A stretch of DNA of 64,000 nucleotides from Natrinema caseinilyticum (GTDB lineage: Archaea > Halobacteriota > Halobacteria > Halobacteriales > Natrialbaceae), in NCBI RefSeq assembly GCF_024227435.1, contig NZ_CP100446.1:124001-188000 (forward strand), in the 5' to 3' direction. Both the position numbers and the translations under genes were made by a program. Positions 51,624 through 59,789 of this stretch are shown piece after piece; the first letter of the stretch is position 1, and every line of letters starts with the position of its first letter. The notes beneath the pieces are model-generated. The model had not been told where the DNA came from. It saw only the letters and a list, made by a program, of their open reading frames with translations, and ran no database searches.

Positions 51624-52268
51624 CTACTCCTCCTCGAACAACAGAGGTACGTCGACTGACCGATCTCGACGGTCGAAAGGCAGTGCCCCCTTGATCATCA
51701 TCGGCAGGTTGATACGGCCCTTGGCTGTCCAGGTGTCGATCGTCTTGTGGAGCCGGACGGACCGCGTGAGGTCAGCCGGAGTGACCCGGTCGCACCCATC
51801 GACGAAGTCGACCATCCACTCGAGGTGCGACTGAAAGACCGGGTCGTCCGGGTCGTCAGGTGCATAGTACCACGCCAGTTCGAGGTTCTTCCCGAGACCG
51901 TCCCACGTGAGGTTTGCAGAGCCCATGACAAGCGCGGGGTCGGGGCCGTCACGGATGTAGAGCTTCGGGTGGACGAAGCCATCGCGGTAGGTCAATAGTT
52001 GAATTCTGTCGTCGAAGTCGAGCTCCCAAAGGGTGGTGGCGACCAGACGGGAGAACTGGTCGGCCCCAGTCGAGACGACGATGACGACGCGATTGTCGGC
52101 CGACCGTGCGAGAAACGTCTGGAGCTGGTCGCGGATAGTGAGGTAGCCGGACCAGGTGAAATACCCTGTCGCGAGGTACACGGTTCCGTCCGCGTCGAAC
52201 AACCGGCGGACCGCCTCCCCGACCAGTCGGCCCGTGAATCGGTTGTCGAATACCGCCTGTTCGACCAT
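51624..52268 (-). CDS. Phospholipase D-like (single HKD motif) protein
   Basis: 214 aa. A single HxK(x4)D motif, HPKLYIRD near 99-106, is followed by the conserved VMGSANLTWDGL near 114-125. One motif per chain means the active enzyme is probably a dimer, as in PLD-family nucleases such as Nuc or in NucT-like proteins. The strong beta start (DGTVYLATGYFTWSGY) is typical. It is convergent with the DUF2238 gene, 14 bp apart, and shares strand with the metallophosphoesterase upstream. Confidence 0.82.
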   Translation of the reverse strand: MVEQAVFDNRFTGRLVGEAVRRLFDADGTVYLATGYFTWSGYLTIRDQLQTFLARSADNRVVIVVSTGADQFSRLVATTLWELDFDDRIQLLTYRDGFVHPKLYIRDGPDPALVMGSANLTWDGLGKNLELAWYYAPDDPDDPVFQSHLEWMVDFVDGCDRVTPADLTRSVRLHKTIDTWTAKGRINLPMMIKGALPFDRRDRSVDVPLLFEEE

Positions 52269-52341
52269 TCCCTTGTCGTACGTCTCCGACGGATGTAAAT
52301 CACCCGCCCGATGACGACCCAGATGAAGGACACATCGAATC

Positions 52342-53220
52342 TCAACTCACGGCGGACCGGTCGGCCACGTCGCGGTCGTCCAGCAGGCCGTCGCGTAATG
52401 CTGTGGGGTCGATCGGGGCGTCGGGGCCGTCTGCGTCGTGGCGGTACAGTTCGATCTTGCCATCCTCAACCACGAGGTACGTGTTGTGGACCGGTGCGGT
52501 AACTTTCCACGAACCCGGGTTGGCCGCAACGTTGTCCGGATGGACGTACGGAGTGTGTGTGTGGCCGTAGACGAGTTTGTCCTCCGGGATTTGCTCCAGG
52601 AATGCGTGCGCTCGTCGTTCGCGTCGGGGGTACGTGGGATCAGCAGGGGAGGCGGACCCGTTTGAGGTTGCGATGTGGTCCGGGCCGCGTCCACTCCCGA
52701 TGGTCTCGTACACCGTCCGGAGTCGTCGCTTTTGCGCCTGCAGAATCGAGCGACCTTTCGCGACGAGTGGATCCTTCGCGCCCCGAGTGGGATCGATGTC
52801 ACCTCGATCGCCCGGCCCCGAGAGGCGGTTCGAGAGAGCGTCGAACTGGAGGCGATCGAACGCGTTTCCATGGCGGAATCGGATGCTGGCGTCGCCGCTG
52901 TCGAGGACGAATTCGTCGCGGAACGCAACGTTGTACAACGACGTATCGAGGTTACGGAGATGCGTGTCGTGGTTTCCGAAGACGACGTACACAGGGAGTT
53001 CGTCGGCGAGTCGTTTAATTCGCGTTATCGTCTCGCTCGTCTCCCAGGCGGAGCCGAACGAATCGCGACGAATCATGTCCCACACGTCTCCGAGCAGGAT
53101 CAGCGCGTCAATCTCGGCCCTGTTTCGGTACTGCTCCTCGAGAAAGGCGGTGAACGCAGCAACGTCCGCGTGTTCAGCACCGAGGTGCGCGTCGCCAGCG
53201 ACGACGATCCGTTCGGCCAT
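52342..53220 (-). CDS. Calcineurin-like metallophosphoesterase
   Basis: 292 aa with the full two-metal motif set: GDAHLG near 9-14 (D-x-H), LLGDVWD near 41-47, VFGNHDTHL near 81-89 and VYGHTHTPYVH near 211-221. Fold and length match haloarchaeal phosphodiesterases of the UDP-2,3-diacylglucosamine-hydrolase-like or Mre11-like group, and the substrate is unknown. The ATG at 53220 is clear. Confidence 0.9.
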   Translation of the reverse strand: MAERIVVAGDAHLGAEHADVAAFTAFLEEQYRNRAEIDALILLGDVWDMIRRDSFGSAWETSETITRIKRLADELPVYVVFGNHDTHLRNLDTSLYNVAFRDEFVLDSGDASIRFRHGNAFDRLQFDALSNRLSGPGDRGDIDPTRGAKDPLVAKGRSILQAQKRRLRTVYETIGSGRGPDHIATSNGSASPADPTYPRRERRAHAFLEQIPEDKLVYGHTHTPYVHPDNVAANPGSWKVTAPVHNTYLVVEDGKIELYRHDADGPDAPIDPTALRDGLLDDRDVADRSAVS

Positions 53221-53567
53221 TGTCAGTCCTCACCCACCGACTGTCCGTGGGTACGTGCTTGTCGTGTCGTCTCCGATCGTCCGTTCGCTCCAGTTCGATT
53301 GTCGAACCGGCTCTCCGGTTCGTACTGATCGTCGTTCATTCCTGATCGTCGGTGCCCGGGATTGGAACTCGTCGCTGATATATCTTTCAGGGACCACAGC
53401 GTCCGTCTGGGAGTCAGTCTGGGAAGAGATAACAATTTAAGTGAGCGGGCACGGGCTTCGCCACTGGGCGAATTGGTGACCGGCAGACGAGATCGGTTCG
53501 CCCGACCGACTGACACATTGACCGATGCTGTCGTGATATACACATCTAACGAAAGGCAGCGCACTTA
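53221..53567. other. Intergenic gap
   Basis: About 350 bp without a supported gene. Opposing long frames here are coding-shadow effects of high GC. Confidence 0.4.
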
Positions 53568-53847
53568 TTATGATCGCGTACCTCCTCAGACCGGCGCTGG
53601 TCGGATGACACGGCATCTTCCTCGGGCCCTTCCTGCTGGTGGTCATCGTTGTCTTCATGCAACGGATTCGCCCGGTGCCGGCGCCCCCGTCGCTATCATC
53701 TCCAAGCGGTGGTTCCGATTCCGCGACATATACGGCGTCGAGGTGATGGGTGGCGAGGACGACGCGTTCGTTCTCGCTGTCACAGCCGCCATTGACACGA
53801 TCGTGGCGAAGGGCGATCAGGGCCGGAACCGCCGTCGGGGTCGGTGA
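53568..53847 (+). pseudogene. Remnants of a membrane protein and a LURP-one/scramblase-like protein
   Basis: A frame with an internal stop reads MIAYLLRPALVG(stop)HGIFLGPFLLVVIVVFM (53570 on), resembling the last helix of an AI-2E-type transporter. Immediately after, in another frame, AIISKRWFRFRDIYGVEVMG then EDDAFVLAVTAAIDTIV (about 53,690-53,815) matches the C-terminal strand-helix pattern of haloarchaeal LURP-one-type proteins. Both are fragments. Confidence 0.45.
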
Positions 53848-54217
53848 CCTGACTCGCCTCCGTCTTCGTTCATGACGATCGAACCGGAGGAGTTGCTCGT
53901 CAGGACGACGCCTACTGCCGCGCTCGGACGGGAAATTAAAGTGATCTGGTGAGTTCCTCACCACCAATCGGAATCGGTCACTTGCAAAACTGTACACAGC
54001 CGGCCTGCAGTCGGGGACGAAGTCACGACGGTCGATCGAGTGTGCTCGTGTCAGTGAACGCCAAAAATGGGGTCACACGTCGATTATGATCTAAGAGGGT
54101 GACGATCCGATAGCCATCGACGTCTACGTTCAAACAATCATCCAGTCCGTGTGGTTGCACTGTCCGTATCCCGTGAAACGAGGTTTATCGCCTTTGACAG
54201 CGTAGTAACAATTGATC
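53848..54217. other. Intergenic gap with promoter of the DUF5518 gene
   Basis: 370 bp, no gene. Short AT-rich stretches upstream of 54218 (tgacagcgtagtaacaattg) may hold the promoter. Confidence 0.4.
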
Positions 54218-54622
54218 ATGGACATCAACTGGACAGCTGTAATAACTGGATTCGTTGTGACCCTCGCGTTAGGATTCATCAGCGGCCTCGTCTTCGTCGG
54301 ATCGGGGGCCTCGATCGTGCTCCTGTACTGGGGCGGAATCGGACTACTCGGCGGCCTCACCGCCGGATATATCTCTGGCGGGACGATGGGGTCCGGTGTA
54401 ACCCACGGCGGTATGGCAACCGTCTTCGGGTCGCTGGTTCTGTTAGTCCTTGCGACGTTTACGACCCTGCTCTTCGGGGGCCTCGTCGCATCGTTCAGCG
54501 TGCTCGTCTTCGGCCTGCTCATGCTCGCGTTCTATGCCATCCCTGGTGGCGTGGGTGGCGCGATCGGGTCGTGGGCGAAGCATCGTCGGGCGACTCCAGA
54601 GCCGACGACGACACGAGCCTGA
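54218..54622 (+). CDS. DUF5518 membrane protein
   Basis: 134 aa, four hydrophobic segments (about 6-30, 32-55, 62-88, 92-115) rich in Gly, with the family's GGIGLLGGLTAGYISGGT near 44-61 and YAIPGGVGGAIGSWAK near 109-124. This is a haloarchaeal family of unknown function. ATG 54218 directly opens with MDINW. It has a short Thr-rich, charged tail. Confidence 0.85.
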   Translation: MDINWTAVITGFVVTLALGFISGLVFVGSGASIVLLYWGGIGLLGGLTAGYISGGTMGSGVTHGGMATVFGSLVLLVLATFTTLLFGGLVASFSVLVFGLLMLAFYAIPGGVGGAIGSWAKHRRATPEPTTTRA

Positions 54623-54661
54623 ATAGATCACTGGCGACCTGTACCGAGTTTTTGTGGACTA

Positions 54662-55216
54662 TAATCGGCAGATGAATTTCATCGTCGTCACGAATCGCTT
54701 ATCGTTGCCGGCTTGCAGGCGATACTGACCGTTCTGGCCTTCGTGGTCATCGACTTCGAGGATCTCATCTTCTGGGGCGTGGTCACGTTCGTCCTATCGT
54801 TGCTTCCGCTGATCGGTGCGTCGATCGTCTGGATTCCAGCAGTGGTCTATCTCGCGATTGTGGGGAACATTCCAGCAGCGGTGGGGCTGCAGGTATATGG
54901 AACCGTCGTCATTAGTAGCTCGGATAACTTTGTCCGGCCGCTCGCAATGCAACGCGGAGCGCGTCTTAACTCCGGGCTGCTCGTTCTCGGCATCTTCGGT
55001 GGGGTGGCCGTTTTCGGGTTCCCTGGTCTCTTCACCGGCCCAGTCATACTGGGGCTGTCGAAAGTCATCGTCAATCTGCTGGTGGAACAGTCATACTGGG
55101 GCTGTCGAAAGTCATCGTCAATCTGCTGGTGGAAATACGTGGTACACCTAGAGAAAGCCGATGAGAGACCGGCCTGCGCGAACCGCTGGCCGTCAGTGAT
55201 ACCCTGTCTTTGGTGA
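54662..55216 (+). pseudogene. AI-2E family transporter, internally deleted and frameshifted
   Basis: The frame from about 54713 encodes only the C-terminal helices (GASIVWIPAVVYLAIVGNIP, NFVRPLAMQRGARLNSGLLV, GIFGGVAVFGFPGLFTGPVI), homologous to residues about 215-335 of the intact gene at 61432. The DNA at 54672-54705 (gaatttcatcgtcgtc) matches the leader of the intact gene (61348), so the N-terminal coding part was deleted between. A 47-bp tandem duplication at the end (55041-55134) breaks the frame. Confidence 0.82.
55041..55134 (+). repeat. 47-bp tandem duplication
   Basis: The unit beginning cagtcatactggggctgtcg occurs at 55041-55087 and 55088-55134. Its length is not a multiple of three, so it frameshifts the pseudogene end. 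Confidence 0.92.
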
Positions 55217-55253
55217 ATCGGTCGACGACTGCACTACAGTACATTGTGAAGTA

Positions 55254-55274
55254 CCTCGGGGTCACACCCCGAGG
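55254..55274. terminator. Hairpin (terminator or IS605-type end)
   Basis: cctcggggt-cac-accccgagg has a perfect 9-bp stem. It shares its cctcggg...cccgagg stem with the hairpin at 43351. Confidence 0.5.
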
Positions 55275-55388
55275 CACTCGCCTTGTTCATTTGTAGATAA
55301 ATTAATAGTCTCCCGAGACATGGCTCGACGGCCGACCGTACACAGCTACCCGCCGTCTCGAGGTTCGTTTCTCAGTAATTCAGTACGA

Positions 55389-56360
55389 GGGTGCACTTTC
55401 GTTAATCGCTCTTGCGTAGTTCATTGTTGATTTCAGAGTGTTGCTCGAATAGCGTGTTTGAGTGCGTCTCGTCCCGGTTTTCGATATAGTTCTCGGCGAA
55501 GCTGGAACGCTCTGAGATACTGTGTCTGCTTATCTTTCGAGATACCTCGATGCGGCGAGAGCCACGCGTCGCTAACGCGACGGTGGCTCTCGCAGATATT
55601 GACGTGGACCTCTTCGTCGACGTATTCACCGTCACTGTGGACGACGTATTCACGGGTGAATGCGTCGTCCTGTTTGAGTGGCTCGTACGCTCGAAAGCCG
55701 TCAGAATAGACAGTCAACGACTCCTCTTGGCGGTCTGCCAAGAGGAGTCGAATCGTCGATTCATCCGCAGCTTTCGCTGGAATCACGTACCGCTGTCCCG
55801 TACCGCGATCAGCGAGAATGAACATGGGTGGCTTGTCGCCATCATATGTTCCGCGCCCACGCGTGGACAGGCCACGCGAGCGCGACTCCTGGTCGCGCTC
55901 GCGGCCTTTCTTCCCGGCAGAGACATACACTTCGTCGATTTCGACCGGTCCGACAAGATCGAGGGAAGGCGCATCGAGCGCTCTGGCAAAGCGCTCGATG
56001 CGCCGGTGGATCGTCTTATGTGTCACCCCGATTTCGCACTGCAGCTGTCGGAGACTCGTGTTAAACCGGAGAAACGCATAGATTGAGAACAACCACCGGC
56101 GAAGTGCGATCTTCGAGTGAGCGAAGATCGTGCCCGTCTTGTCGTTGAACGTGCGGTCGCAATCCTTACAGAGATACCGGCTGAAAGTGCCCATAGCTGC
56201 CGTTACTGACCGTTCGGTCAGAACGGCAGCGAGGACAACTCACACCATCACGCCAGCGAACCTGTTGGAGCAGGTCCGCTGCGACTGATTCCGAGCCAAA
56301 CACATCGAGCGGAATCATCCGTGTCGGGCACCGCTGACGCGGTGCCCTTGTTCTCTTCGA
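55389..56360 (-). mobile_element. ISH4-like (IS1595 family) insertion sequence, decayed
   Basis: About 0.95 kb around the frameshifted transposase. The outer ends could not be set firmly. A gggtgcac-type string at about 55,391 and ggtgccc at about 56,340 may be the terminal repeats. Inverted repeat ctgccgtt...aacggcag lies near 56,206-56,232 inside the coding part. Confidence 0.55.
55433..56318 (-). pseudogene. ISH4-like (IS1595) transposase, one-base frameshift
   Basis: Two frames form one transposase. The N-terminal part (from ATG 56318) reads MIPLDVFGSESVAADLLQQV then a zinc-ribbon Cys pair CPRC and SNGSYGHFQ. After that, YLCKDCDRTF to the end at 55433 is in the next frame. Removing one C from the cc at about 56,177 restores a ~295-aa protein. 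The catalytic part holds EIDEVYVSAGKKGRERD (acidic residues), DGFRAYEPL and NICESHRRVSDAW. Without correction the element is probably inactive unless supplied in trans. Confidence 0.82.
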
Positions 56361-56601
56361 CTCTCCAGCGACTGCTTAGTAGTATCAACAATCTCCTACG
56401 GAAGAGCGTAACGGGGTCGGTGAGCGCTTATTACAGGTACAGGACGTCCATTGAGAATTCAGAAACAGTCGTAAATCTAATACCGACTCCACATCATGAA
56501 ATTATTCTCGAATCTCATCACTGTATTATATGGAATGCTGGAGTACGAGCGTGTGAGTCGGTCGCAACTACTACTGTGGGCCACTCAGAGAGACACAAGT
56601 T
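56361..56601. other. Intergenic gap upstream of the DUF1254 gene
   Basis: About 240 bp. No gene is recognised. AT-rich stretches around 56,480-56,530 could contain its promoter. Confidence 0.4.
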
Positions 56602-57732
56602 ATGAGCAAAGAAACAACCCACATGACGCCAGAATCAAACTCCGAACTGCTGCGGGCAACGCGCCGAAGTGCACTTCGTGGGGCGGGCCTTGCCGGAATG
56701 CTCGCACTAGCCGGTGGCAGTGCCACTGCCAGCCAAAACGCCTCGGAGGCGAACACCCAAGAGGCTGAAACCGAGACGTCAGCAGCTGACGAGTCAGTCC
56801 CAGTGACCTGGGAAAACTTCCCACGGGCACAGATACATCTCATAATGAAGAACGTCGTCGAACAGGGCGGGTTTGGCGAGTTTTATCATTACCGAACCCT
56901 CCTCCCCCCGGGTGAGCAGCCCGCAGCCTTGCCCAATCACGACACGTTCTATTCGTTCGGTGTCTTCGATCTGACCGAGCCGGTCACCATCACCAAACCG
57001 GACACCGGTGACCGCTACCAGTCGATGGTCGTCCTCGATGAGGACCAGTACGTGAAAGGGACTCTCTACGATCCCGGCGAGTACACGTTGACCCGGGACG
57101 GGATCGGGACGCGGTACACCATCGTCCTCGCCCGCACGTTCGTCGACCCGAACGATCCAGACGACGTAGAAACTGTCCATGGCTTACAGGACGAACTCGC
57201 AGTGAGCCAGGACTCGGCCGGCACGTTCGAGATTCCCAACTGGGACCGCCAGGCACACGACGAACTCTTCGACGCGCTCGTCACGCTCGTCAAAACAATG
57301 GACGACTTTGGCGGCGCGTATGGCGATGTCGGCGAGGTCAATCCCGTGAAGTACTTGCTCGCTAGCGTGACACCGTTCGGGTTTCCGGAATCCGAAACGA
57401 TCTACTCATCGAGGATTCCCGACCAGAACGACGGTGAGACGCCATACACACTCACTGCCCAAAACGTCCCCGTCGACGCGTTCTGGTCGGTCACCGTCTA
57501 CAACAGTGATGGGTTTCTTGAGGAGAACGAGTACGACGCATACACGATTAACAACGTGACTGCAGAGCAAGCCGATGACGGCAGTGTCACGATCCATTTC
57601 GGCGGAGACCCCGATCAACCGAACTTCCTCTACACCCCAGCGGAGTGGTTCTACGTGGTCCGACTCTACGGTCCCCGCGAGGAGATTCTCGACGGGAGCT
57701 ATCAGTTTCCCGAAGCCGAACCAGTCGAGTGA
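56602..57732 (+). CDS. DUF1254/DUF1214 secreted protein
   Basis: 376 aa. A Tat signal (TRRSALRGAGLAGMLALAGG, about 19-38) directs it outside the membrane. A Ser/Ala/Glu-rich linker leads to DUF1254 (about 65-200; ENFPRAQIHLIMKNVVEQGG, PNHDTFYSFGVFDLTEPVTI) and a DUF1214 domain (about 255-376; TPYTLTAQNVPVDAFWSVTVYN). The function of these families is not established. It is transcribed toward the APC permease but separated by 170 bp. Confidence 0.88.
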   Translation: MSKETTHMTPESNSELLRATRRSALRGAGLAGMLALAGGSATASQNASEANTQEAETETSAADESVPVTWENFPRAQIHLIMKNVVEQGGFGEFYHYRTLLPPGEQPAALPNHDTFYSFGVFDLTEPVTITKPDTGDRYQSMVVLDEDQYVKGTLYDPGEYTLTRDGIGTRYTIVLARTFVDPNDPDDVETVHGLQDELAVSQDSAGTFEIPNWDRQAHDELFDALVTLVKTMDDFGGAYGDVGEVNPVKYLLASVTPFGFPESETIYSSRIPDQNDGETPYTLTAQNVPVDAFWSVTVYNSDGFLEENEYDAYTINNVTAEQADDGSVTIHFGGDPDQPNFLYTPAEWFYVVRLYGPREEILDGSYQFPEAEPVE

Positions 57733-57902
57733 CAAGGACACGAACATCGATGTTCTGGCGGCTGAGGCGGTGTGAATCGACCGTCGCTCGTCCTCCACTT
57801 CACATCTTTATTCAGAGTCGGATTCGAAACAAGCTCGCCTTGTTCATACACAATATCCAACTTACTCTCAAGACTTTACCTTGGTTCGTGGATAGGGGTG
57901 AT
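57733..57902. other. Intergenic promoter region of the APC permease
   Basis: 170 bp. Upstream in-frame codons to 57645 overlap the DUF1254 gene and are not part of the permease. Confidence 0.4.
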
Positions 57903-59192
57903 ATGGCTGACAAGATTGGGTTGTCAGAGTCGATTGCGATGGCCGTTGGGGGAATGGTTGGTGGTGGGATTTTCGCGGTTTTAGGTGTTGTTGCCGTCAA
58001 AGCTGGCCCATCAGCATGGATGGCATTCGTCGCATCTGGATTCATTGCTGCGTCTGCTGGATACTCATTCGTTACGCTCAATAATCAGCTACGACAGCCG
58101 GGAACACCAATCACGTTCATCGAGGTGTACACGGGACGAACAGCCCTTGCTGGGATGATGGGGTGGACGTTCGTAATCGGCTATATTGGGACAATGGCAC
58201 TGTACGCATATGCGTTCGGGAGTTACCTCGTTGCTCTTATCGGTCTTCAAACAGTGGCTGGCATACCAGCACAACCATTTGTTTCGACAGTAGTTGTCGT
58301 GCTATTCGTCGGTATTAATGCTGCAGGTGCACACGCCTCCGGACGGACAGAAGACACACTTGTTGGGCTGAAAATAGCACTTCTGCTTGCTTTCTGTGGC
58401 GGCGGACTATACTACGGATTCGTTCACGGGCAACTCAAATCAGGTCTCACCACACTTGGTATAGGGCCGCTTGTCGCTGCTGCGGTTTCGTTTGTTGCGT
58501 TTGAGGGGTGGGAATTACTTTTGTTCGATCAAGAGAGTATTCATAACCCACGAACGACAGTTAAAAAATCAATTTTCGTTTCAATTACAGCTGTTACAGT
58601 GCTTTACGCCCTCGTTGCAATTGTGACAACGAGTCTCCTCTCCCCACGAACGATTCTATTGAACTCAGAAACAGCACTCGCAATAGCTGCACGGCCGTTT
58701 TTCGGTGCGATTGGTTTCACGCTTATTTCTATCGCTGCGCTGTTTTCAACAGCAAGCGCACTCAACGCGACTTTGTTTAGTACATCACGACTCATGCGAC
58801 AGTTAGCCACGGACAAACTCTTACCAAAGCGCCTCGAGAGTCGTGGGAGCGAACCGGTTTGGTCGCTCGTTATCCTCGGTGTACTAACGGCGACTCTGGC
58901 ATCGCTCGGAAGCCTCAATGCGATTAGTTCATTCGCGTCACTCACCTTCATAACAATATTCGGTCTCATCAGCTTTCTCGCATATCAAGAACGCTCTCGG
59001 TCGATACCGTCTGTGATACTCCCAGCAATCGGTACAATAGGTGCAATTGCAACCATTATTGCGCTCATCTGGAATCTAGCAACTACCGAGTTTGGAACGT
59101 TTGTGATTGTCACTGTACTTTCATTGATCGTTATCACAGCTGAACTGGTATATTTCGAGCGTACACCTATCCAACAGGAATTCAAAAAATGA
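57903..59192 (+). CDS. APC-family amino acid/polyamine permease
   Basis: 429 aa with about 12 membrane helices. The first carries the substrate-binding GGMVGGGIFAVLGVV near 16-30, typical of APC transporters, and AFEGWELLLFDQESIHNPRT near 198-217 gives the helix-6 region. Sodium- or proton-coupled uptake of an amino acid is likely. It is markedly less GC-rich than its neighbours (poly-T and A runs, TTG/TTA leucines), a sign of recent transfer. ATG 57903 is the natural start before the first helix. Confidence 0.87.
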   Translation: MADKIGLSESIAMAVGGMVGGGIFAVLGVVAVKAGPSAWMAFVASGFIAASAGYSFVTLNNQLRQPGTPITFIEVYTGRTALAGMMGWTFVIGYIGTMALYAYAFGSYLVALIGLQTVAGIPAQPFVSTVVVVLFVGINAAGAHASGRTEDTLVGLKIALLLAFCGGGLYYGFVHGQLKSGLTTLGIGPLVAAAVSFVAFEGWELLLFDQESIHNPRTTVKKSIFVSITAVTVLYALVAIVTTSLLSPRTILLNSETALAIAARPFFGAIGFTLISIAALFSTASALNATLFSTSRLMRQLATDKLLPKRLESRGSEPVWSLVILGVLTATLASLGSLNAISSFASLTFITIFGLISFLAYQERSRSIPSVILPAIGTIGAIATIIALIWNLATTEFGTFVIVTVLSLIVITAELVYFERTPIQQEFKK

Positions 59193-59224
59193 AAACTGAG
59201 TGGTGTTTTGGCAGATTTGTTATA

Positions 59225-59780
59225 ATACACTATAATATGTTAAAATGGGCGGACTTTTCACCAGTGGCATCTCAATCGATTATTTGATCGCTGCATCGTA
59301 TCCCCTGAACGTGTTTCTATATCTACTTATCATATTTAATAGTATTTATCGTACGGATGCGGTACTTACGTTTGTTTCAATATATGGATTCGTTGCTGGC
59401 TTCGAGCGTGTCATACAATGGTTCCCAACAGCTATTATCCTCCGCCCATATTTTGAATCAAACTATAACTGACGAGACTCACAGGATATTCGCGAAATGC
59501 GGACTGTACAATCGCCAAGTAGCGGGTGTGAGACGAATTCTATGACACGCTGGGCTTCATCTATATTTTTCTCGAGACATCGCTACTACTCCACTTCGTA
59601 CCAAGTGAAGTCATACTCCCGGTGGCCATTGCACTTCTCGTTACCGGCGCCAGAAGCAACAGCAGCAACGTTCCTCTATCGAGCGGCGACATACTGGCTC
59701 CCGCTCCTGTATGTGGTATCAGGTAGGTCCTCTGTAGGAACTAGAGTAGACTCTCCACCACTGATAAAAGATCTAGTGGC
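59225..59780 (+). pseudogene. Decayed, fused copy of DedA and UPF0104 genes
   Basis: From 59225 the DNA matches the DedA region upstream of 34342 in inverted orientation. The frame FIYIFLETSLLLHFVPSEVI and ILPVAIALLVTG (about 59,550-59,655) is the DedA N terminus. At 59,645 it switches within a shared taccggc to the C-terminal end of the UPF0104 gene (PEATAATFLYRAATYW equivalent) until about 59,780. Everything between the two genes at 30.5-34.1 kb is missing here. A 147-bp insertion interrupts it. Confidence 0.8.
59405..59551. mobile_element. 147-bp MITE-like insertion inside the DedA remnant
   Basis: Absent from the intact gene at 34.3 kb, where the sequence runs directly from gttgctg into ttttcatctat. 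It is bounded by imperfect inverted repeats (agcgtgtcatacaat at 59405-59419, inverse at 59537-59551, 14 of 15 match). ggcttc occurs on both sides, a candidate target duplication. It has no coding capacity. Confidence 0.65.
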
Positions 59781-59789
59781 AGGTAATGA

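Noticed and set aside
53437-53997. 186-aa leftward protein
   Set aside because: Arg-rich shadow of the fragments on the other strand. No motif.
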